A stretch of DNA of 64,000 nucleotides from Planctomycetaceae bacterium (GCA_006969385.1 CP030884.1:2356001-2420000); one strand, 5' to 3'; positions 28,212-37,056 are shown, numbered from the stretch's first letter. The notes: generated by a model not told the origin, from the sequence alone. Translations and numbers: made by a program.

Positions 28212-31200
28212 CGCGACAGGGGCGGCTTCGCGCAGGATCACCATGCATTGATGCAGGCGGTGATACGGGAATTCCTGCCTCAGACATTGATGGTGAGCCG
28301 CGACCATCGGGTGGCGGCGTCGATATTGGATATGACGAGTTTGTTGATAGTGACGGAGATGACCTCCCCGACTGGTTCGAGGCTGCGTACCCAACCGCGG
28401 CCGCGCCGGAGTCAGACCCCGATATGGACGGTGCGACCTCTCTGGAAGAGTATGAGACATATGGCACTACGCCGGATGGCGCTTTGGTTTATGTAGATGT
28501 TAACAACAATTCCGGTCCATGGGATGGCACATTCTCCAGTCCGTTTCAGACATTGCAGGACGGGATCGATGCGGCCGCTGACGGCGATACGATCCTTGTC
28601 CTCCCGGGTATTTATAGTAATCCACGAGACCGAGACCTCAATTTTGTTGGAAAGGCCGTCCTGCTTATATCAGCCGGTGGTCCCACCGCCACGATTTTGG
28701 ATGGGCTTGGATCAGAATCGAACATATTCGCTGGCGGGCTCTTGTCAACGATTGCCGGATTTGAGTTTCGACGCTTCTCAGTGGCTGCGGCGAGTGATCT
28801 ACCGTTGTTGGCGAACTGCGACTTCAATGATAATCAAGGGGTTATTAGTACATCGCGGAATATAGTTCGCTTATCGAATATCGAATTTTTAGACAATCCA
28901 TTTAATTTAGCGTTAGAGGGTTGTAGCGTCGAATTACAGAATACCACCCAGTTACTCAACGGCGTAGCACGTTTGGAAAACGTCTTTATTTCAGGTGATG
29001 GTCAGCTTGAAATAATGGCTGGTGCGCGGGTCGTGATAGGTATCGAGCCTGGCTTCATTGAGATCTTTCCTTTACCGCAGGGTCCGGTTTCAATGGCTAC
29101 GACTCTCACCGGTAACGGAGTAATTGAGATTACGCCAGTTGGAACCTTGGAAATACTTGAGGGATCGCTAGTCGACCTTAGTGGTACCACGCCTACAGGG
29201 GAGTGCTCGATTACTGACTCTGAAGCCTGGGGTACGATTATCGTAAACGGCACCCTTCTGGGGCTGGGTGGGACGATTCAGCAATCGCAGATTGACGTAC
29301 TTCTTGGATCAATTGAAAACGAAAGCATTATCGAGAATAACGATATTCGGCTAATAGAAACAGCGGCAGGATATGGTGGTGAGTTTTTTGTCTCCGGAGA
29401 GACGACAGTACGTTGCAACGTGATCCGCTCGGAAGGTGATCGGTATCTAGACTTGGACCCGGATCCGACGGCGGATCCGAGGCCGTTTATCGGTGACAAT
29501 CAGTTGTTCGTGACTATCAGGCAGGGCGTGACGGGCGACCAGGGCGAGTTGCTGGAGTTGCGGACGGAGGACTCTGATCCGGCTGTCGGTGGCGGGTTGT
29601 CGGGCGCGCATCAACTCGCCGGTAGTGCGGGTTACGACGATACATGGGTGTTGGAAGAGTTGGAAGTCTTGGCGGATGCCAAGGTGAACCTGACCAATCG
29701 TCCGGGTTTTGTATTCCAGGATCGGCAGATCGCTGCGTTCGAAGCGTTGTACGTTAAGCAACTGAAGTTGCATCCGGGGGCGGTGCTGAATACGGGTTTG
29801 CAGCGGATGTACTACCAGTCGGTGGTGGACGAGAACGATAGCCCCTTGGGTAGTCCGGATGTGGATGGCTTCTTCCCCAATGGGGCGCGGCTGGTTGATA
29901 CGCCGCTGCTGGGCTTCTCGCTGAAGGTGATCTCGATGGAGGATGACACGGAGTTCGCGGTGAGGGTGCGTCCGCGACTACGTGATCCGAACGATGTGCA
30001 ACCACCCTCATGTGAGTTTGGAGGCCCCTGCTTGCAAGGCTCAATCGAACGGATTGAGGATCCGTCGGATGCGAACAATGGCGTGATGGAGATGAAGACG
30101 CGCGCCGATGGTCAGGGAAGTGCATCGAGTGTGTCGGCCCATGGCGCGTTCGCCCGCGCCGGCGAAGACGAGATCCTGGTGGCGTTTGAGTACACGTTCT
30201 GTGGCAATCCAACGGATGAGTTGGTGGTGTACTTGAGCGATGCCCCGGAGGTGGGTCAGAACCTGGTGGAGATTGCGCGGATCACGCCTCCGACAAGTGG
30301 CCCGGGCTCGATCGGTAGCGATCAGTTCGCGACATTCTCGGGGTTGTTCCCCCGGGGAAGCTTGAACTTCCGCCGTGGGACGTATGTGGAACTGGAGTTG
30401 GTGGGCCAGGATGCCTGTGTGCTGATCGATGAGTGGGATCCGCTGGCCTGTGGTTCACCCGAGTGCGGTGACTACGACCTGAGCTACTTCATCTCCAATG
30501 TGGATGTGCTGTATGGGCTAACGGCCTTGGGCAGTGAAGTGGGACAGAACAACTCGTGCCTTGATAAGGTGAACCGTGATAACTATGTGGATGTGAATGA
30601 CGTACTGCTGTCGGATGCGTTGTACGGCTACGGCGTGTCGCAGGGCTTGTGCGTGGGCGGCGCGGGTTCGAGCAGCTTTGCAGCGGTAACCAATGGTGTT
30701 AGTGCTCCCGCCGACCAGTTGATCATCGCGGGCAAGCCCAACGCGGGCGGTGATCTGGAGGATCAACTGTATCCGGTGGATGCGGCAACGTCAGATTCAG
30801 GCCGGAACATTGCACCACCGGTAGCGGCGGGTGATCCGTTCTACGGCCAGCGTGGTCATGGAAGATTGGTGAAGGATGGCAATGGCACCCTTTATCAGTT
30901 ACACAGCGTGGCGGGTCTGGTGCGTTTGAGCGATGGCCAGGTGATGGTGGCCCCGGGCGAGCAGTCTTTCAATGGCAATACGGTGCGACTGGGGATGCCG
31001 CCTACGGGTAGTGGCCTTCCGCTCTTCGATGCAGCGTTCGATCCCAATGATCCGACGACGGTGTATGTGGTGCCGGCGCGCATTATCCCTGCGAGTGGTG
31101 AGAGTGATGCTTACTACGTGGCCGCGCAATTGAGCCTGACGGAAAACGCGGGAGTCGTTACCTGGACCATCCAAGAGACCTACGGCTTCGACCCGCAGAC

Positions 31201-31990
31201 CGATCCCAACAACAACACGCAGCCACCCCAGTTCTCACAGACCAATGTGCAGTACCTGCGTGAGATTGAGACAGACAGTGATGGCAATGTGTACGTGACC
31301 TGCGCCCGGGCAGATAACCAGAACGACTGGTTATTAATCTACAAAGCAGCCATGGGTACGGCCAGCGAGCAGCGAGTGCGATTGAGTGACCTGCCGGTAC
31401 CGCTGCGCGGCCCGGCGGCGCTGCATGTGAGCGACGACGGCAGCAAGTTGTACTTGGGTACGTCACTCGATGAAGGCGACCCCGCAACGACGACGGTGCA
31501 GGAATTTACTCTGGGCGGTATGTCTGGTGCGATCACGGTGACGCCCAGCCGTGTGATCGAGATCGGCAACATGCGTTTTGCGACGGCGATTGCAGAAGAC
31601 ACGAACGGAACTGCGTACGTTGTCGGTTATACCGCACCGGTGCAGGATCCGTTCTCGATCTTCTTCTTCGACTCGGATGGCCTGTTCACGACGCCGACGT
31701 TAGCGACACTACCGCCAGTCGGTACCACCACCACGGCAACAACGATCACGGGCGCGGATGCGGCGTTACCACTGTCGGCGGTGTTCAGCAGCAGTAACAC
31801 ACCCAGTTGCATGCCGGGTGATATGGATAGTTCCGGAGCCGTAGATACCGGTGACATCGCTTCCTTCGTGGACGTGCTGCTCAACGGCACCGTCGATCCC
31901 GACCAGGCCTGTCGGGCCGATGTCAATCAGGATGGCACCAGTGATGGTCGGGATGTGGGAACCTTGGTGGACCTGATCACCGCTCCCTAG
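28208..31990 (+). CDS. C-terminal part of the frameshifted giant exoprotein (beta-helix, shared module, dockerin-like)
   Basis: 1260 codons from a TTG at 28208, but the frame is open back to about 28178 and joins the previous gene if one G is restored in the run at 28177-28180. It therefore probably has no start of its own. It begins with GSPCIDAGGDTG, the typical end of a beta-helix repeat domain. A DSDGDDLPDWFE loop, a second beta-helix (SPFQTLQDGIDAAADGDTIL) and the module shared with the 1609-residue protein follow. Two EF-hands close it (GDMDSSGAVDTGDIASF and ADVNQDGTSDGRDVGTLVDL). Whether the break is real, phase-variable or a sequencing error cannot be told here. Confidence 0.8.
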   Translation: MTRQGRLRAGSPCIDAGGDTGIPASDIDGEPRPSGGGVDIGYDEFVDSDGDDLPDWFEAAYPTAAAPESDPDMDGATSLEEYETYGTTPDGALVYVDVNNNSGPWDGTFSSPFQTLQDGIDAAADGDTILVLPGIYSNPRDRDLNFVGKAVLLISAGGPTATILDGLGSESNIFAGGLLSTIAGFEFRRFSVAAASDLPLLANCDFNDNQGVISTSRNIVRLSNIEFLDNPFNLALEGCSVELQNTTQLLNGVARLENVFISGDGQLEIMAGARVVIGIEPGFIEIFPLPQGPVSMATTLTGNGVIEITPVGTLEILEGSLVDLSGTTPTGECSITDSEAWGTIIVNGTLLGLGGTIQQSQIDVLLGSIENESIIENNDIRLIETAAGYGGEFFVSGETTVRCNVIRSEGDRYLDLDPDPTADPRPFIGDNQLFVTIRQGVTGDQGELLELRTEDSDPAVGGGLSGAHQLAGSAGYDDTWVLEELEVLADAKVNLTNRPGFVFQDRQIAAFEALYVKQLKLHPGAVLNTGLQRMYYQSVVDENDSPLGSPDVDGFFPNGARLVDTPLLGFSLKVISMEDDTEFAVRVRPRLRDPNDVQPPSCEFGGPCLQGSIERIEDPSDANNGVMEMKTRADGQGSASSVSAHGAFARAGEDEILVAFEYTFCGNPTDELVVYLSDAPEVGQNLVEIARITPPTSGPGSIGSDQFATFSGLFPRGSLNFRRGTYVELELVGQDACVLIDEWDPLACGSPECGDYDLSYFISNVDVLYGLTALGSEVGQNNSCLDKVNRDNYVDVNDVLLSDALYGYGVSQGLCVGGAGSSSFAAVTNGVSAPADQLIIAGKPNAGGDLEDQLYPVDAATSDSGRNIAPPVAAGDPFYGQRGHGRLVKDGNGTLYQLHSVAGLVRLSDGQVMVAPGEQSFNGNTVRLGMPPTGSGLPLFDAAFDPNDPTTVYVVPARIIPASGESDAYYVAAQLSLTENAGVVTWTIQETYGFDPQTDPNNNTQPPQFSQTNVQYLREIETDSDGNVYVTCARADNQNDWLLIYKAAMGTASEQRVRLSDLPVPLRGPAALHVSDDGSKLYLGTSLDEGDPATTTVQEFTLGGMSGAITVTPSRVIEIGNMRFATAIAEDTNGTAYVVGYTAPVQDPFSIFFFDSDGLFTTPTLATLPPVGTTTTATTITGADAALPLSAVFSSSNTPSCMPGDMDSSGAVDTGDIASFVDVLLNGTVDPDQACRADVNQDGTSDGRDVGTLVDLITAP
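30136..31990 (+). repeat. Long direct repeat, copy 2 (exoprotein C-terminal module)
   Basis: Partner of 23578-25447, in the same orientation about 6.5 kb away. The centre-to-centre distance equals one prepilin-exoprotein duplication unit. Confidence 0.85.
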
Positions 31991-31998
31991 TGGCGACG

Positions 31999-32046
31999 AA
32001 AAAAAGTCAAAAACCTGCGTGACTGCTAATCACCCTCTTCGCTGAG
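31999..32046 (+). promoter_or_regulatory. Two-box promoter-like motif (copy 2)
   Basis: An A-run from 31999, then gcgtgactg (32017-32025), twelve bases and ttcgctgag (32038-32046): same order and distances as 17990-18037. The intervening twelve bases differ, as expected of a promoter rather than of a duplicated block. It lies between the exoprotein stop and the start of the secreted helical protein 46 bases downstream. Confidence 0.65.
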
Positions 32047-32091
32047 TCAGTGCCGCCAATGGGGGCGGTACCAGCAAATTGGGAGATGGTG

Positions 32092-32994
32092 ATGAATAAG
32101 TACTTCAACAGCTTCAAGACTTTTCTGGCAACCTTCGCTTGCGCTACATTCTTCGTCGCTGCCAACCCCGCGTTGGCAGAGGAGCAGATTTTCACGACTA
32201 TTCCGAGCCCGCAAGTCGCCGAACCTGACCACATCTCCACGTTGATCGATGTTGATCGACGGATCACACAGATGGAGCAAACCGCTGAGCTGGCGCGCCA
32301 GATGATCGAGAAAGGGATGACAGACAAGGCCGCCGCAGCCTTCGACTTCGAGATGATCAAGGAGGAGTATCAAGAGTTATTTGAGCGCTTGACGGAGTTG
32401 GACGAATTGCTGCCTTCGCAAAATACCTATGAGGCGATCGTGGGGCCGAGTGCTGAGTCCTTTACGGCAATGGTCGCTCTCAACTTCCAGCGGCTCGATG
32501 CGGTGGCGATGGAAATCAAGCGATTTGAGCGTGTGATCGAGCAGCGAAAACCGCAACGCACTCCGTCAGATAGTATGCTCTGGGACCGCTATTTCGAATT
32601 CACGGCCGACGTGGATACGGCAAAAGACACAACTAGCGTGTTCACGTACCAAACGTTTGAACTGGTTGCCATCCTGGGTGTTTTCGAAGATGCGGTTGAG
32701 AACGGAAACCGAGTGTATTTGAACATCGACTATGTGGTGCAAGCGCTGACCAGTCTTGAAGTCGCACTCGATGACGAAATCGCCGCAAATAGTGAACTGC
32801 TTGGTCGAGGTAAGCGATTGACCTACGAGGGAGACCGGGCGGGAATCGAGCGTCTGGTAAATGCCACGAAACGAGCCATGAATGAACTGCAGGATGCGCT
32901 GGCCACGAATCGTCACAACGCCGGGAAAGTTGATGCACTCTTCGCTCGCCTGGAGATCTTGGAAATGAGCGACTGGGCGAGATCGCAGGAATAA
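32092..32994 (+). CDS. Secreted, mostly helical hypothetical protein
   Basis: 300 residues from the ATG at 32092, with GGGAG six bases upstream; ATG 32086 is in frame. A signal peptide (FLATFACATFFVAANPALA) ends at a typical Ala-X-Ala site. The mature part is acidic and almost wholly alpha-helical, with heptad-like runs (ITQMEQTAELARQMIEKGM, EEYQELFERLTELDELL, NATKRAMNELQDAL), and no cysteines were noted. No known family is recognised. It has its own copy of the ECF-type motif and a terminator, so it is a single-gene unit that may share control with the kinase operon. Confidence 0.7.
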   Translation: MNKYFNSFKTFLATFACATFFVAANPALAEEQIFTTIPSPQVAEPDHISTLIDVDRRITQMEQTAELARQMIEKGMTDKAAAAFDFEMIKEEYQELFERLTELDELLPSQNTYEAIVGPSAESFTAMVALNFQRLDAVAMEIKRFERVIEQRKPQRTPSDSMLWDRYFEFTADVDTAKDTTSVFTYQTFELVAILGVFEDAVENGNRVYLNIDYVVQALTSLEVALDDEIAANSELLGRGKRLTYEGDRAGIERLVNATKRAMNELQDALATNRHNAGKVDALFARLEILEMSDWARSQE

Positions 32995-33025
32995 TAACGT
33001 CTAATATCTAATCACCTTTACGTCT

Positions 33026-33060
33026 AAGCACGTCCCTATCAACTAGGGACGTGCTTTTTA
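33026..33060 (+). terminator. Rho-independent terminator after the helical secreted protein
   Basis: A 12-bp perfect stem, agcacgtcccta with tagggacgtgct, a 5-base loop, then ttttatatt. It closes the block 32 bases after the stop codon. Confidence 0.92.
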
Positions 33061-33436
33061 TATTGTCGAATGATATTCCTCCACGGTTTAAACCGGTTAC
33101 TATTATTGGCCAGCATAGCTTTGGCCGAGTATCCACCGAATGCGGAATTCGAGAGCAGCGTATGCCAGACGCGAGTAGTGTCTGGTCACCTAAAAAGCAG
33201 TTTTGGATCGGCACTATGCGCAATATTGGATTCGAGTGATTAATGTCACGGGAGAGTGCTCAGCAATCATGGCTGAGGCTTACTCGTTACACCTGCGTTT
33301 TCGGCACTGCCAATGCGGATACGGAGTTGCAAATGTCCTTAAAGTTGTTACCAAAACGGAAGAATTGAAAGAAACCGATGTTGCGATTCAGTCAAACAAA
33401 TTGATGTAACGTGTTTTCTAGAAATGAATTATAAAC
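33061..33436. other. AT-rich spacer between terminator and tRNA-Gly
   Basis: About 375 bases with short open frames on both strands but no ribosome site, known RNA or integrase-like sequence. If the block is an integrated element, this is where its tRNA-proximal end would lie. Confidence 0.35.
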
Positions 33437-33508
33437 AGCGGGCGACGCGACTCGAACGCGCAACATTCAGCTTGGAAGGCTGATGCTCTACCATTGAGCT
33501 ACGCCCGC
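33437..33508 (-). tRNA. tRNA-Gly(TCC)
   Basis: A 72-base cloverleaf on the minus strand: acceptor GCGGGCG/CGCCCGC with discriminator T, D arm GCTC-AATGGTA-GAGC, anticodon stem TCAGC/GCTGA with loop CTTCCAA (anticodon TCC, reading GGA), and T arm with TTCGAGT. No CCA is encoded. It follows rmuC on the same strand. Its 3' half is repeated at 16541-16587. Confidence 0.95.
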
Positions 33509-33795
33509 GATTGGAGCGGAAGGCGACTGTTCGCCGCTGACCGAACCGCCTTAATGATAGCTTCGACGGCTTTTTTTACAAGATTGGTATCGGTTGGGTC
33601 GGATTTCGGCAGTGGGGGCACGTCAATCCACCATCTATACGGTTGCCATACGATTTGGGCGATTCGCTTCGGCGATGCCGAGGCAATTTTGTTCGCGAAT
33701 AAACGATGTTGTCGCCAACCCGTCGCCGCGCGAAGTTTCGGGCAACTTGCGGGCGTACGAGGCTGCGGCCAACCTGGCGACGCAAGACTTGGCCG
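33509..33795 (-). other. Open, protein-like frame after the rmuC stop, no start
   Basis: The rmuC frame stays open after its TGA for about 98 codons up to a TAG inside the tRNA acceptor stem. It reads protein-like near its end (IVWQPYRWWIDVPPLPKS, LVKKAVEAIIKAVRSA). No ATG is in frame and the only GTG is late. It may be a broken gene or a former extension. Not annotated as a gene. Confidence 0.3.
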
Positions 33796-35388
33796 TCAAC
33801 CTGCCGACGCGTCGGCGCGGTCGCGATCTGTATTCGTCGAATCGTCATCTACCTTACCACTATCCGCAAACGGGTCGTCGAAGCGCAACACGTTCTGCAC
33901 CTTGTCGGTCGGTAGCTCCTCGACGGAACGCAATTGGCGTTCCATGGCGCGGGTGCGGACTTCGGCTTTGTCCACGGTGTTGCTCGCTTCGTGTAGTTTC
34001 TTCTTCACACGCGTCAGCACATCGCCGAACTTTCCGAACTCCGTCTTCACTGCGCCGAGTACGTTCCAGACTTCGGTCGAGCGTTTCTGAATCGCCATGG
34101 TGCGGAAGCCCAATTGAAACGAGTTGAGAATCGCGGCGAGTGTCGTCGGCCCGGCCAGCACCACGCGATGTTCGCGTTGGCAAAACTCAACCAGGTTGGT
34201 GCGCCGAATCGCTTCGGCGTACAAGCCTTCGCTTGGCAAAAACATAATGCCGAAGTCCGTCGTATAGGGCGGTGCCAAATACTTTTTCTGAATTTCGGAG
34301 GCGCATGCCTTGATGCCGTTTTCGAGTTCCTTGCCGGCCGACAGCACGGCAGTTTGATCCGCATCTTCCTGCGCCTGCAGCAATCGTTGATAGGCTTCCA
34401 CCGGAAACTTGGAATCGATCGGCAGGTAAACGAACTCGCCGCCGTTGTCGCCGGGTAGGCACACGGCGTATTCAACGTGTTCCGATGACGTCGGCTTGAC
34501 CTTTACGTTGCGCTCGAACTGCGCGGGCGAAAGGATGTGTTCGAGGATCGCGCCGAGTTGCACTTCGCCCCATGTACCGCGCGATTTCACGTTGGTCATC
34601 ACGCGCTTCAAGTCGCCGACACCGTTGGCCAGATTCTTCATCTCGCCGAGGCCCTTGTGCACCGTCTCGAGGCGCTCGCTGACTTGCTTGAAGGATTCGC
34701 CCAAACGTTTTTCGAGCGTGCCCTGCAACTTTTCGTCGACCGTATTGCGCATGGCCTCCAGCTTGGTGTTGTTGTCCTCGCGGAGCGTGTCGAGGCGCTT
34801 TTCGACTGTCGTGCGGAGGGTTTCACCACGTTTGTCGCTGGCTTCGATCAGCTCGGATACGCGCCGCGACATGGTCAGCAACGTTTCGTTTTGCGTTTTG
34901 AACGAGTCGTTCAATTGTTCGCGCAACTGGGTCGTGAACTCGCGCAGCGATTTGGACGATTCGGCACGCGTGGCTTCGGCGTTTTTCGTGTGATCGCCGC
35001 GGAGCTGTTCGAGTTTGTTCTCAATGGTCTGACGCAACTCGTCGATCTTCTTGACGTTAGCGGCCTTTTCCTCGGCGATTTGTTTACCGAAATCTTCGAG
35101 GCGCGATTTCTGATCCGCCGTGCCGTTCTTTAAGACTTCGGTGGTTGCCGTGCCCAGCTTGGAGATCAGGTCGGTCACTTCTTCGCGCAGTTGCTTGGCC
35201 GTGGCGTCGTGTTCGCGTCGTGACTGGCCGAGGTCTTCGCGCACGGCGCGCTCGAACCGTTCGAGTTCCTTTTCGACCGACTCCAACCGACGCAGCGCGG
35301 CGGAGTCTCCGCCGCCGCGCCGCACGAACAGCAAGCCTAGAACGCCGAGCGTGAGTGCGGCATTGATGATGACGAACGCTTCGATCAT
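33796..35388 (-). CDS. rmuC: DNA recombination protein RmuC
   Basis: 530 residues. One N-terminal membrane helix (AFVIINAALTLGVLGLLFV) is followed by about 220 residues of coiled coil and the RmuC nuclease-like domain (about 255-480): MKNLANGVGDLKRVMTNVKSRGTWGEVQLGAILE (split between two helices), LPIDSKFPVEAY, FGIMFLPSEGLYAEAI and VVLAGPTTLAAILNSFQLGF. In E. coli RmuC limits rearrangements at inverted repeats. The acidic tail is disordered. The ATG at 35388 has GAGGA upstream. Single-gene unit, with tRNA-Gly downstream. Confidence 0.94.
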   Translation of the reverse strand: MIEAFVIINAALTLGVLGLLFVRRGGGDSAALRRLESVEKELERFERAVREDLGQSRREHDATAKQLREEVTDLISKLGTATTEVLKNGTADQKSRLEDFGKQIAEEKAANVKKIDELRQTIENKLEQLRGDHTKNAEATRAESSKSLREFTTQLREQLNDSFKTQNETLLTMSRRVSELIEASDKRGETLRTTVEKRLDTLREDNNTKLEAMRNTVDEKLQGTLEKRLGESFKQVSERLETVHKGLGEMKNLANGVGDLKRVMTNVKSRGTWGEVQLGAILEHILSPAQFERNVKVKPTSSEHVEYAVCLPGDNGGEFVYLPIDSKFPVEAYQRLLQAQEDADQTAVLSAGKELENGIKACASEIQKKYLAPPYTTDFGIMFLPSEGLYAEAIRRTNLVEFCQREHRVVLAGPTTLAAILNSFQLGFRTMAIQKRSTEVWNVLGAVKTEFGKFGDVLTRVKKKLHEASNTVDKAEVRTRAMERQLRSVEELPTDKVQNVLRFDDPFADSGKVDDDSTNTDRDRADASAG

Positions 35389-35683
35389 ATGACTTTCCTC
35401 AGGGCTGCTTACGAAGGTACGCTATCTTACGTCCCCGAAAAACCGAACGCGAACGTCGGCGGCGAATCGTGCGATAGTACAACGCCAAGGCCTGTGATAT
35501 CAGGGCGGTGGCGATAGAATCGCGAGCGCAGTTCGGCGGGTATGCGACCGTGCAATCGAGATGATTGTTACCGTTGCCAATGTACGCGTTCGGAGCCACG
35601 CGATTCGCTTCAAGTTCGGCGGCACTGGCTGTATGCTGCAATAGGATAGATACGTCACACGCCATCGACGATGGGAAAAAGAT

Positions 35684-37030
35684 ATGAAGATATTGGTAGT
35701 GGGTAGCGGCGGCCGCGAGCACGCCTTGTGTTGGAAGCTCGCTCAATCCGCACATAACCCCGAGATATTCTGTGCGCCGGGTAACGCCGGCACCGGCCAG
35801 ATCGGGCGCAACGTGCACTTGGCAGCAGAGGATATCGACGGTCTGCTCAAGTTCGCGCAAAAAGAATCCATCGATCTGACGATCGTCGGCCCCGAAGATC
35901 CGCTCTGCGCCGGCATCGTCGATCGATTCGAAGCTGTCGGCCTCAAGATATTCGGCCCGACGGCGGCGGCGGCGCGCATCGAGGGGGACAAGGCCTACGC
36001 CAAAAAGCTGATGCGCGACGCTGGTGTGCCGACGGCCGAAGCGCGCATCTTTGAGCCGACCTCCGTCGAACGCGCGCAGCGGCGCGAGGCGGGGCGCGAC
36101 GACAACGATGTCAAGCCGGAATACGAAACGGCCTACACGATGGCGCGCACGTATGTGACGTCGCGCGAAGAAGGCGTCGTGATCAAGGCGGCGGGCCTGG
36201 CCAAGGGTAAGGGCGTCTTCGTACATAGCGACCCGGCCGACGGCTTGCGCACCTTAGAGAAGATCATGGTCGAAAACGAACTCGGCGCTGCCGGTTCGAC
36301 AGTCGTGATTGAAGAACTGCTCGTCGGTCGCGAAGTGAGCTTGTTGGCGCTGGTCGATGGCAGCACGATCTATATTTTGGAATCGGCCGCCGATCACAAG
36401 CGGCTGGGCGACGAAGATACCGGCCCGAACACGGGTGGCATGGGTGCGTACACGCCGTCGGAGAATTTGACCGAAGCCGAGTTGGAGATGATCGAGCGCG
36501 ACGTGTTTGTGCCGGTTATCGATGCGATGCGGCGGAACGGTATTACGTATCGCGGCGTGTTGTATGCCGGGCTGATGATGACACCGGGCGGGCCGAAGGT
36601 GTTGGAATTCAACTGTCGCTTCGGCGATCCGGAAGCGCAGCCGATTCTGATGCGCTTACAAAGCGATTTGGTCGATGTGATATTGGCGACGATCGAAGGG
36701 CGGCTCGCGGATGTCGTGCTGCAGTGGGATCAGCGCAACGCGCTATGCGTGGTGATGGCGTCCGGCGGCTATCCGGGCGCCTATGAAAAAGGCAAGACGA
36801 TCACGGGCTTGGAAGAGGCGTCGCAGGTTGCGAACACGATGGTGTTTCATGCAGGCACGCGGCAGTTGGGCGGGCGCATCGAAACGAACGGCGGACGCGT
36901 GTTGGGCGTAACGGCGTTGGGCGAGGGTTTGCAGGCGGCGCGCACGTCGGCTTACGAGGCGGTGCGCAAGATTCAGTTCGACGGCGCGCAGTTTCGCGGC
37001 GATATCGGGATGCGCGTTTCAGGTCGGTAG
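35684..37030 (+). CDS. purD: Phosphoribosylamine-glycine ligase
   Basis: 448 residues. PurD joins phosphoribosylamine and glycine with ATP in purine synthesis. The ATP-grasp fold is clear: MKILVVGSGGREHAL at the N-terminus, DLTIVGPEDPLCAGIVD, GDKAYAKKLMRDAGVPTA, VIKAAGLAKGKGVFV, DHKRLGDEDTGPNTGGMGAY and FNCRFGDPEAQPIL. A charged insertion of about 25 residues (SVERAQRREAGRDDNDVKPE) sits between the capping helix and the ATP lid; most relatives lack it, and it may be lineage-specific. murD follows closely on the same strand. Confidence 0.96.
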   Translation: MKILVVGSGGREHALCWKLAQSAHNPEIFCAPGNAGTGQIGRNVHLAAEDIDGLLKFAQKESIDLTIVGPEDPLCAGIVDRFEAVGLKIFGPTAAAARIEGDKAYAKKLMRDAGVPTAEARIFEPTSVERAQRREAGRDDNDVKPEYETAYTMARTYVTSREEGVVIKAAGLAKGKGVFVHSDPADGLRTLEKIMVENELGAAGSTVVIEELLVGREVSLLALVDGSTIYILESAADHKRLGDEDTGPNTGGMGAYTPSENLTEAELEMIERDVFVPVIDAMRRNGITYRGVLYAGLMMTPGGPKVLEFNCRFGDPEAQPILMRLQSDLVDVILATIEGRLADVVLQWDQRNALCVVMASGGYPGAYEKGKTITGLEEASQVANTMVFHAGTRQLGGRIETNGGRVLGVTALGEGLQAARTSAYEAVRKIQFDGAQFRGDIGMRVSGR

Positions 37031-37056
37031 GGTGAAAAACGGGTGCGAATAGGGTG

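Noticed and set aside
35399-36226. 275-codon minus-strand frame
   Set aside because: Mostly antisense to purD and its upstream region, without motif or ribosome site.
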